The notes below the pieces were generated by a model. That model searched no databases and was not told the DNA's origin. It worked only from the letters and a program-made list of their open reading frames with translations. A stretch of DNA of 6,913 nucleotides from Promicromonosporaceae bacterium. Lineage in GTDB: Bacteria; Actinomycetota; Actinomycetes; Actinomycetales; Cellulomonadaceae. The stretch's first letter is position 1. Every line of letters begins with the position of its first letter. Location of the stretch: the NCBI GenBank assembly GCA_009780755.1, contig WQZL01000136.1:1-6913 (forward strand). Reading direction: 5' to 3'. The position numbers and the translations under genes are program-made. Shown piece by piece: positions 1 to 5,588 of this stretch.

Positions 1-25
1 CAACAAGTACGCGGATGGGGGTCAT
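1..25 (-). CDS. NarL-type response regulator, N-terminal fragment (cut by window edge)
   Basis: Only the first eight codons are present, reading MTPIRVLV, and the gene runs off the left edge. The start codon overlaps the histidine kinase stop in an ATGA arrangement (ATG at 25-23, TGA at 24-22), the usual coupling of a sensor gene to its regulator. The peptide matches the first beta strand of a receiver domain, normally followed by the acidic pair that binds Mg2+; the next codon begins with G, which fits Asp, Ala or Val. From the partner kinase (HisKA_3 class) I infer a NarL/FixJ regulator with a C-terminal LuxR-type helix-turn-helix, but that part is not in the window. No separate promoter is visible, so it is probably translated from the same mRNA. 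Confidence 0.72.
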
Positions 26-1377
26 GAGTTGTTCCTTAATTCACGCCATGCTGGGCTGTATTTGGTTGGCAGGGTGATGGTTACCGAGGTGCCGCGGTTT
101 CCGGCTGCGGGTTGCACGTTGACGGTGCCGCCGACGGCGGCCACCCGTTCGCGCATCCCGGCTAGGCCATAGCCCTCACTTCCAGGGGAGGAGATGCCCC
201 GGCCATCATCTGCCACCACCAGGGTTATGGATGGAGTGTCGTCGCGCCGATACCGCAGCGCGATGGAGACGGCGTTGGCATCCGCGTGGCGACGCACATT
301 GCTCAGTGCCTCTTGCGCGGCCCGCAGCAGCACCACGTCAAAGGAGGCGGGCAGTGCGGGCAACTCATCGATACCGACGGTGATGGTAATGCCGGTCTCA
401 TCGGCCCAGCGCTCAGCTAGTCGCCGCAGCGCATCGGGGAGCGAGGCATCCTGTAGCGGCACCGGCGCAAACGCCGCCACTAACGAACGCGCCTCGGCCA
501 GATTCTCGCGGGCCGTGGTCTGCATCACGGCCAGGCGCTTACGGGCGCCCGCTATGTCGCCATCGACCAGGGCATCGTCGGCCACCTGGGAGAGAGTCAC
601 CACCGACATGAACCCCTGGGCCAGCGTGTCGTGAATCTCGCGAGCCAACCGCTCGCGTTCGGCGGTGACCCCGGCCGCGTGTTGCTGCAAAGCCAGTTGT
701 TCCTGAGCGTCGCGCAGCTGGTCGACAATGTTTGCGTTCTGCTCGGCGTCAATGGTGGTCTTAACCACCCACAGGCCGATCCCGATGGAGAACAACATCG
801 TGATGCCGACATCGGGCAGCAGTCGCATTAGGGCGTCGAACTCCCAATCGAAGCGGCTCCAAGTGGCAACCGTGGTCAGCGCCGCGAGGGTGATTACTAG
901 GACGATCCCATCGCGTAGCGGACGATCACTGACCGTATCGCAGAGCATCCAGCAATGCGTGTACGCCACGAATAGCAGCATCATGCCCCAAGGGGCAGTG
1001 GCGGCGATCAGGGTAGTCAGGGCAAACAGGATCACTAGGTAGGCGAGCGCGCGTTTGTAGCCACGAGTGCAATTGTCGGCGGCGACCGCTGCCGCGCCAA
1101 TCAGCCGATAGGTCACCGCGATGCCCGCCGTCGCGGCCAGGGTGATGCCTGCCCTTGCTCCATCCGTTACGTTCAGCAGTGTTATCGCTGCGAAGAACGC
1201 CAGCCCAAGATAGGTAGCGGCATCCCACCAGTTGGTGAAGCGGGAGAAGCGGTCATTGGGCCTGATCGCCTCGGGAATATGCGCCGTGACCTCGGAAGCG
1301 GCGATGCCGCCGACGCGAGGGGTACTCACATCGGCAGCATCGGGAAGGTTGGTCATGAGGGTAAGAATCTCATCCAT
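22..1377 (-). CDS. Membrane sensor histidine kinase, HisKA_3 (NarX/DesK-like) class
   Basis: This 451-residue protein probably senses envelope or membrane stress and phosphorylates the response regulator that follows it. After a cytoplasmic N-terminus of about 50 residues come five to six hydrophobic segments (about 54-71, 74-97, 110-128, 130-145, 155-172, 187-206) with no large extracellular loop, as in intramembrane sensors. A short coiled-coil linker (about 211-245) leads to the dimerisation helix with the phospho-acceptor motif REIHDTLAQG, His249. The ATP-binding domain shows the N box (EALSN, Asn360), the G1 box DDGRG (390-394) and the G2 box GLAGMRERV (404-412). The ATG at 1377-1375 was chosen because it overlaps the permease stop by 8 bp (ATGGATGA), suggesting coupling. 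An in-frame ATG at 1356-1354 is an alternative. An upstream start at 1440 would lie deep inside the permease gene and is unlikely. The family call is firm; the signal sensed is unknown. Confidence 0.93.
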   Translation of the reverse strand: MDEILTLMTNLPDAADVSTPRVGGIAASEVTAHIPEAIRPNDRFSRFTNWWDAATYLGLAFFAAITLLNVTDGARAGITLAATAGIAVTYRLIGAAAVAADNCTRGYKRALAYLVILFALTTLIAATAPWGMMLLFVAYTHCWMLCDTVSDRPLRDGIVLVITLAALTTVATWSRFDWEFDALMRLLPDVGITMLFSIGIGLWVVKTTIDAEQNANIVDQLRDAQEQLALQQHAAGVTAERERLAREIHDTLAQGFMSVVTLSQVADDALVDGDIAGARKRLAVMQTTARENLAEARSLVAAFAPVPLQDASLPDALRRLAERWADETGITITVGIDELPALPASFDVVLLRAAQEALSNVRRHADANAVSIALRYRRDDTPSITLVVADDGRGISSPGSEGYGLAGMRERVAAVGGTVNVQPAAGNRGTSVTITLPTKYSPAWRELRNNS

Positions 1378-2224
1378 CAGCCTTGGAACGCCACTTAAAG
1401 GTGCGCATCGTAACCGCGAGGGCCAATACGAACCAGACAACCAGGATGATCGCGGTCAGGCCCGTCTGCCAGGACTCGCCGGTCTCGGCCACCACGAACT
1501 GCTCCGGCCAGAAGATGGAGCGCATGCCCAGGGCCATCCAGCGCAGGGGGAAGACATTGGCGATGTATTGGCCAACTTCGGGCATCTCGCCGAAGGGAAG
1601 GAAGAACACGCCGGAGATGAACTGCAAAATCAGGGCTACGGCCGGCACGAAGGCGTTGGCGGCCTTGGCGGAGCGCATCAGCCCGGAGAACGCGATGCCG
1701 CCGACGGTGCCGACGGCCAGCGAAAGCACGACCAACCAGGCAAAACGCAGCCACAGGGTTGGCTCGGTGGGCAGGGTCACGTCGAAGGCGAGTACGGCCA
1801 CGGCCAGCAGAATCACAAGCTGTACTACGGCGGTGGTCAGCACCATGCCAACCTTGCCCATGATGTAAGCGGCGGGCGACAGCGGGGTCACCGAGAGGCG
1901 TCGTAGCGTGCCGTATTCACGCTCGGTCACGACATCGGCGGCCACCGTTTGGAAGGAGGCATTAAGCAGGCCGGTGGCGATCATGCCCGGCAGGAACACT
2001 TGGCCAAAGGTGGCGGTGAAGTCGGTGCCCATGTTCACCGTGTCGCCCATCACAAAGTTGAAGATGACGAACATGAACGTCGGGTAGGCGAGAATCCAGA
2101 TCCAGGCTTCCTTGCTGCGCAGGAAGGTCTTCATTTCGACAACAAAGCGAGTGCTGGTCATCGAGGCCAGCGACGGGAAGGAGCCGCCGGTTTTGGTGGC
2201 TGGGGTTAGATCGAGGGTAGTCAT
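1370..2224 (-). CDS. ABC-2 type transporter permease (DrrB-like)
   Basis: This 284-residue integral membrane protein is the channel-forming half of an exporter whose ATPase is encoded just upstream. Six hydrophobic segments are visible at about 41-59, 78-95, 125-148, 158-180, 189-210 and 253-273, the topology expected for ABC2_membrane permeases. Between segments 2 and 3 lies the family's conserved cytoplasmic stretch EREYGTLRRLSVTPLSPAAY (101-120), which contacts the ATPase in this family. FLPFGEMPEVGQYIANVFPL (208-227), after segment 5, is also typical. The start is supported by AGGA at 2238-2235, ten bases upstream. The stop overlaps the kinase start. Two subunits probably pair with two ATPases. 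Drugs, peptides or lipids are typical cargo of the family; the real substrate cannot be read from the sequence. Confidence 0.93.
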   Translation of the reverse strand: MTTLDLTPATKTGGSFPSLASMTSTRFVVEMKTFLRSKEAWIWILAYPTFMFVIFNFVMGDTVNMGTDFTATFGQVFLPGMIATGLLNASFQTVAADVVTEREYGTLRRLSVTPLSPAAYIMGKVGMVLTTAVVQLVILLAVAVLAFDVTLPTEPTLWLRFAWLVVLSLAVGTVGGIAFSGLMRSAKAANAFVPAVALILQFISGVFFLPFGEMPEVGQYIANVFPLRWMALGMRSIFWPEQFVVAETGESWQTGLTAIILVVWFVLALAVTMRTFKWRSKADG

Positions 2225-2234
2225 TTGCTCTTAG

Positions 2235-2238
2235 TCCT
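2235..2238 (-). promoter_or_regulatory. Ribosome binding site of the permease gene
   Basis: AGGA on the minus strand, ten bases before the permease ATG, in the 37-bp gap after the ATPase stop. It sits inside a small inverted repeat, CTTAG-GA-CTAAG (2230-2241). The 2-base loop is too tight for a stable hairpin, so I give that no regulatory weight. An AAGAG closer to the ATG could also serve. Confidence 0.5.
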
Positions 2239-2261
2239 AAGTTTAGTCTGGGTAAGGCCGG

Positions 2262-3131
2262 TTACTTCGCGGCACCGATGAGGTCGAGGTAGACGTCCTC
2301 AAGGCTGGGGTTGACGATGTTGATGCCGGCGATCTCGCCGTTCGCGCCCGCATGAGTGGCGGTAAGCGCAGTAATCAGCGCGGTGGGGTTGTCGGTGCGC
2401 TGCTCCCGCTGCACGCCGTTCTCGATCCACTTGACGATGGGAGTGCGGGCCTCGGGGCCACCCAGCTCGGACGGAGTGGCCAGGGCGACCACCTTTCCAT
2501 CCTTGATTACCGCCATGCGGTCGGCCAGCGCGTCGGCTTCATCCAGATAGTGGGTGGTCAGCACGATGGTGACGCCAGCGGTGTTCAGGCTGCGAACCAA
2601 CTTCCAGAACTCGCGGCGCACCTCGGGATCGAATCCAGTGGTCGGCTCATCTAGGAACAACACCTCCGGGTTACCGATGATGCCAAGCGCCACATCCATG
2701 CGGCGACGCTGGCCACCGGAGAGGCCGCGCACGCGGGCGTCTGCCTTCTCTTCGAGGGAGACGGCCGTGATGACCTGCTCAACGTCCAGGGGGTTGGGGT
2801 AGTAGGTGGCGGTGGCGGTAATCATCTCAGCTACGGTTAGGTCGGCGATATCGCGCGAGTCCTGCATCACCACGCCAATACGGGCACGCCAGTTCTTATC
2901 GGCCTTGCCAGGGTCGGTGCCCAGTACGGTCACCTCGCCGGCGTCACGGACGCGCAAGCCTTCGAGGATTTCCACGGTGGTGGACTTGCCGGCGCCATTG
3001 GGGCCAAGGATGGCGAAGATTTCGCCGCGGAAGATGTCAAGGTCGAGACCATCGACGGCCTGCTTGGCGCCATACGCCTTGCGCAGCCCGCGAACGCTCA
3101 CGGCCAGTTCTGTTTGTGGTGTGTTTGTCAT
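2262..3131 (-). CDS. ABC transporter ATP-binding protein (DrrA/CcmA-like exporter)
   Basis: This 289-residue cytoplasmic ATPase powers the adjacent ABC-2 permease. All the nucleotide-binding motifs are present in order: Walker A GPNGAGKST (43-51, Lys49), Q-loop Gln90 (VVMQDS), signature LSGGQRRR (137-144), Walker B VLFLDEP (157-163, catalytic Glu162), D-loop (GFDP) and switch His194 (LTTHYLDEA). The C-terminal region (about 225-289) ends in NPSLEDVYLDLIG, the hallmark of DrrA-like drug and antibiotic exporters. It is the first gene of the minus-strand operon, 37 bp ahead of the permease. The ATG at 3131 is the only reasonable start ahead of the domain, but no good Shine-Dalgarno sequence precedes it (only AAAGTAGTAG), so initiation may be weak or leaderless. 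The ATPase assignment is certain; the transported compound is not known. Confidence 0.95.
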   Translation of the reverse strand: MTNTPQTELAVSVRGLRKAYGAKQAVDGLDLDIFRGEIFAILGPNGAGKSTTVEILEGLRVRDAGEVTVLGTDPGKADKNWRARIGVVMQDSRDIADLTVAEMITATATYYPNPLDVEQVITAVSLEEKADARVRGLSGGQRRRMDVALGIIGNPEVLFLDEPTTGFDPEVRREFWKLVRSLNTAGVTIVLTTHYLDEADALADRMAVIKDGKVVALATPSELGGPEARTPIVKWIENGVQREQRTDNPTALITALTATHAGANGEIAGINIVNPSLEDVYLDLIGAAK

Positions 3132-3220
3132 GACTACTACTTTGCCCGCCCGCGCCCCGCTTCCGCGACAAGCACACGGCTTAACTTCGCGTCCACCAAA
3201 CGGTTGACCCCATAGTCAGC
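3132..3220. other. Leader region upstream of the ABC/two-component operon
   Basis: These 89 bases lie between the palindromic element and the ATPase start and should hold the operon promoter or 5' leader. I see no convincing -35/-10 pair on the minus strand. An imperfect inverted repeat, GTCcACC-AAAC-GGTtGAC, sits at 3191-3208 (6 of 7 arm positions match) and could be an operator, but this is weak. No ORF is supported here. Confidence 0.3.
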
Positions 3221-3296
3221 GAGATCGTTATTTTGGGCTGAGATCGTTAACTTCCGCATGCGTAAAGTGACGATCTCAGCCCAAAATAACGATCTC
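3221..3296. repeat. 76-bp palindromic element: perfect 27-bp inverted repeat with nested direct repeats
   Basis: The left arm 3221-3247 and the right arm 3270-3296 are perfect reverse complements over 27 bp, separated by 22 bp centred on the 8-bp palindrome CGCATGCG (3255-3262). Each arm also contains the same word twice: GAGATCGT on the plus strand at 3221 and 3240, and on the minus strand at 3296-3289 and 3277-3270, a 19-bp spacing close to two helical turns. The arms are about 44% GC, clearly lower than their surroundings. The element begins 18 bp past the sua5 stop in the direction of transcription and lies upstream of the ABC operon. No run of T follows it on the minus strand, so it is not a standard intrinsic terminator. 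It could be a U-less terminator or mRNA 3'-end protector, a multi-site operator, or a copy of a dispersed palindromic repeat or miniature element. The structure is certain, the role is not. Confidence 0.9.
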
Positions 3297-3314
3297 ACGG
3301 GGTGGGAGGAGTGG

Positions 3315-4334
3315 TTAGACCGTTACCGTTTGGAAGGCTGCCGCTTTAAGCAGGCGGTTTCGGACGGCGCGGCTGATGCCGGTCTCGTCGAGGGGGCAGC
3401 GGGCGTAGATGTGGGTTACGTCGGGGGTGTCTAGCGTGCGCAGGGCGTCGAACAGCCCCCGAGCCAGCGTTGCCGGGTCGGTGAGCGAGCCGTATGTGAC
3501 GACGCGCTGCCCGGAGAAGCAGGCGGCCTCCTCAGCCGGGCACAGCACGGCCGACTCGCCGGTGCCCACCCAGCCGAGATACTCGGCGGCGTGTTGCACA
3601 TCCCCATCAACCACGATGACGTTCGCGGTGGGGGAGTAGTGTCGGTACTTCATGCCTGGCGCTCCCGGCTGTGCGTTGGCAGCCAGCTCGCCGCTGACGG
3701 CTGGATGCACCGCAATCTCACCCAAAACCTCACGTAGTGCCTCCAATGGAACGCCACCGGGCCGCAGTAGGCACGGCTTGTTGGTCAGGTCAATCACGGT
3801 GGATTCGACGCCAACCGTGCAAGGGCCGCCGTCGAGTACGGCGGGTATCAGGCCGTCGAGATCGTGCAGCACGTGGGCGGCGGTGGTGGAGCTGGGGGAA
3901 CCGGCTCGGTTGGCCGATGGCGCCGCGAGTGGCCGTCCCCCCGCGCGGAGTACGTCTAGGAAAGCCGGATGTGCGGGTACTCGCACGGCCACCGTATCCA
4001 GGCCAGCGGTGACGACATCAGGCACATGCGGCTGCCGGGGGAACACGATGGATAGCGGGCCAGGCCAGAACCTTTCGGCAAGCAGACGGGCGGCGGACGG
4101 AATCTTGCGGGCCAGCGCGGACAAATCGTCTGGGCCAGCGATGTGCACGATCAGCGGGTTATCCGCCGGACGTCCCTTCGCCGCGTAGATCGCCTGCACG
4201 GCCGTTGGGTTGAGCGCATCCCCGGCCAGGCCGTACACGGTCTCGGTGGGAAGTGCCGCGATGCCGCCGTCTTGGAGGAGCGCGGCCACGGCCTCGATGT
4301 CAGCGGGCGCGGCAGCACTAAGGAGACGAGTCAC
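3315..4334 (-). CDS. sua5: L-threonylcarbamoyladenylate synthase, Sua5 type
   Basis: This 339-residue enzyme makes threonylcarbamoyl-AMP from threonine, bicarbonate and ATP, the first step of the t6A37 modification of ANN-decoding tRNAs; the product is then used by the TsaD complex. The catalytic YrdC-like domain (about 1-205) shows ALPTETVYGL (27-36), KGRPADNPL (53-61), PGPLSIVFP (91-99), VAVRVPAHP (115-123), PLAAPSANRAGSPS (135-148) and VGVESTVID (174-182). A linker with the Sua5-specific motif PGMKYRHYSP (226-235) leads into the C-terminal Sua5 domain, so this is the long Sua5 form, not the short TsaC. The GTG at 4334-4332 gives the classic family N-terminus VTRLLSAAAPADIEAVAALL. The reading frame stays open to an ATG at 4442, but that start would lie inside the divergent ddl gene. 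No Shine-Dalgarno sequence precedes the GTG. The closely divergent ddl gene probably shares the promoter region. Confidence 0.93.
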   Translation of the reverse strand: MTRLLSAAAPADIEAVAALLQDGGIAALPTETVYGLAGDALNPTAVQAIYAAKGRPADNPLIVHIAGPDDLSALARKIPSAARLLAERFWPGPLSIVFPRQPHVPDVVTAGLDTVAVRVPAHPAFLDVLRAGGRPLAAPSANRAGSPSSTTAAHVLHDLDGLIPAVLDGGPCTVGVESTVIDLTNKPCLLRPGGVPLEALREVLGEIAVHPAVSGELAANAQPGAPGMKYRHYSPTANVIVVDGDVQHAAEYLGWVGTGESAVLCPAEEAACFSGQRVVTYGSLTDPATLARGLFDALRTLDTPDVTHIYARCPLDETGISRAVRNRLLKAAAFQTVTV

Positions 4335-4353
4335 GTCGGATAGTGTCGCATCC
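4335..4353. promoter_or_regulatory. 19-bp divergent start region of sua5 and ddl with a leaderless-type -10 box for ddl
   Basis: Only 19 bp separate the two GTG start codons. On the plus strand TAGTGT (4341-4346) fits the TANNNT consensus of actinobacterial -10 boxes and ends 7 bases before the ddl GTG, the spacing seen for leaderless transcripts. On the minus strand the overlapping CACTAT (4345-4340) keeps the A and final T positions of a -10 box and ends 5 bases before the sua5 GTG, a weaker match. No clear -35 boxes and no Shine-Dalgarno sequence are seen for either gene. The reading is inferred from spacing only. Confidence 0.45.
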
Positions 4354-5487
4354 GTGTCTGAATCATCGGAACTTAAGCCCCGCGTGCGCGTCGCCCTGCT
4401 GTTCGGTGGCAGGTCCGGGGAACACGCGATCTCGGTGGTCACCGCCGCCGGAGTGATGCGCGCGCTCGACCCGGCCCGCTACGAGGTGATCCCGATCGGC
4501 ATTACGCATGCGGGCCAGTGGGTACTCTCGACCGGAGACCCGGAGCAGTGGCAGCTAACGGCGGGTGACATGCCCGAGGTGGTCGCCGAATCCGAGGCCA
4601 CTATCGTGCCCTCGTTAACAATCGGGGATGGGCGGTTGCGTCTGCTGGAGCCGGGCCAGGTTCCCCGTGCGCTCAGCGAGGTTGACGTCGTATTCCCGCT
4701 GCTACACGGACCATTCGGCGAGGACGGCACCGTGCAGGGGCTGCTGGAGTTGGCCGATGTGCGCTATGTCGGCTCGGGGGTATTGGCCTCGGCGCTGGGC
4801 ATGGACAAGCATTTCTGCAAGATCGCGTTGCAGGCCCACGGCATCCCCGTGGCGCCGTACACGGTGATCCGCGACCGTGACTGGACGCTGGATCGTAAGG
4901 GCTGCTTGGACGCGGCCTCGGCGCTGGATTTGCCGCTGTTCGTTAAGCCCGCTCGCAGCGGTTCGTCGTTGGGGGTTACCCGCGTTGACGATTTGAGCGC
5001 CTTGCCCGCGGCGATTGAGGCGGCGCGAGAACACGACCTGAAGGTGCTGGTCGAAGCCGGAGTCGATGGCCGGGAGATCGAATGTGCGGTGCTGGGCGGG
5101 CGCGACGGCGGCCTGACGCGGGCCTCGCTGCCCGGAGAGATCGTCGTGGATTCGACCGCACACGCCTTCTACGACTTCGAGGCGAAATATCTAAGCGCGG
5201 ACGCGGCGCAACTGACCTGTCCGGCCGATCTGCCCGACGATGTAGTGGCTCGGGTGCAAAACATGGCGGTGCGCACATTCGATGCCCTCGAATGTGAGGG
5301 GTTGGCCCGAGTAGATGTGTTTGTTACCTCGGATGAGCGGGTGATCGTCAACGAGATAAACACTATGCCTGGCTTCACGCCAATTTCGATGTTCCCGCGC
5401 ATGTGGGCCGAAACTGGCCTCACCTACCCTGACCTGCTAGACGACCTCATCCACCAAGCCCTCTCCCGCTCCACCGGCCTGCGTTAG
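4354..5487 (+). CDS. ddl: D-alanine-D-alanine ligase
   Basis: This 377-residue cytoplasmic ATP-grasp ligase joins two D-alanines for the end of the peptidoglycan stem peptide; it is the target of D-cycloserine in its family. The N-terminal substrate domain shows LFGGRSGEHAIS (16-27) and HGPFGEDGTVQG (118-129). The ATP-grasp part shows VKPARSGSSLGV (197-208), GREIECAVLG (239-248), the omega-loop segment FYDFEAKYL (272-280) with the Tyr usual in D-Ala-D-Ala ligases and not the His of D-Ala-D-Lac enzymes, and the metal- and substrate-binding NEINTMPGFTPISMFPRMW (333-351). The length agrees with mycobacterial Ddl. The GTG at 4354 was chosen because the frame further upstream, open to an ATG at 4210, covers the sua5 coding sequence antisense. 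An internal GTG at 4384 is possible but would leave almost no N-terminus. No ribosome binding site is seen, so a leaderless mRNA is likely. murF, often linked to ddl, is not adjacent. Confidence 0.95.
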   Translation: MSESSELKPRVRVALLFGGRSGEHAISVVTAAGVMRALDPARYEVIPIGITHAGQWVLSTGDPEQWQLTAGDMPEVVAESEATIVPSLTIGDGRLRLLEPGQVPRALSEVDVVFPLLHGPFGEDGTVQGLLELADVRYVGSGVLASALGMDKHFCKIALQAHGIPVAPYTVIRDRDWTLDRKGCLDAASALDLPLFVKPARSGSSLGVTRVDDLSALPAAIEAAREHDLKVLVEAGVDGREIECAVLGGRDGGLTRASLPGEIVVDSTAHAFYDFEAKYLSADAAQLTCPADLPDDVVARVQNMAVRTFDALECEGLARVDVFVTSDERVIVNEINTMPGFTPISMFPRMWAETGLTYPDLLDDLIHQALSRSTGLR

Positions 5488-5588
5488 TTCGGCTTCCCTA
5501 GAGGTGCCAGAGTGTGCCCGCTACCCTGCCAAACGTGACACAATTGCACCGCACAATTTACCCATTCGTTCGAGATTAAGGAACGCGC
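5488..5588 (+). promoter_or_regulatory. Upstream region of the SLH protein gene
   Basis: This 101-bp gap between ddl and the SLH gene is visibly more AT-rich in its second half, as expected for a promoter. A possible -35 is GTGACA (5535-5540), but the -10 about 17 bp on (TTACCC) is poor. CACAATT occurs twice, at 5539-5545 and 5552-5558, 13 bp apart. A clear Shine-Dalgarno AAGGAA (5578-5583) sits 5 bases before the ATG at 5589 and fixes that start. I see no strong terminator for ddl, so read-through cannot be excluded. Confidence 0.45.

Noticed and set aside
1232..1906. 224-residue plus-strand open frame
   Set aside because: It is antisense to the kinase and permease genes, has a low-complexity Gly/His/Gln-rich translation and no domain; a shadow of high-GC coding.
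3204..3232. Plus-strand TTGACC with GTTATT 17 bp downstream, resembling a promoter
   Set aside because: No plus-strand gene follows, and the -10 part falls inside the inverted repeat arm; likely chance.
3221..3296. Reading the palindrome as an ordinary rho-independent terminator
   Set aside because: The sequence after the hairpin in the sua5 direction is GC-TGACTATGGGG with no T-run, and the stem is far longer than usual.
3652..4188. 178-residue plus-strand open frame
   Set aside because: Antisense to sua5, Ser/Arg-rich composition typical of an off-frame translation.
4210..4353. Upstream extension of the ddl reading frame to an ATG at 4210
   Set aside because: The added 48 residues are antisense to the well-conserved YrdC domain of sua5 and match no Ddl N-terminus.
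4335..4442. Upstream extension of the sua5 reading frame to an ATG at 4442
   Set aside because: It would overlap the 5' coding sequence of ddl antisense by 89 bp and add 36 residues unlike any Sua5 N-terminus; the GTG at 4334 gives the classic start.
5139..5147. Extra GAGATCGTC word in ddl similar to the palindrome arm
   Set aside because: A single short match in coding sequence without the second word or an inverted partner; chance.
5488..5520. Possible stem GGC...GCC just after the ddl stop
   Set aside because: Several mismatches, a loop that is too tight and no T-run.
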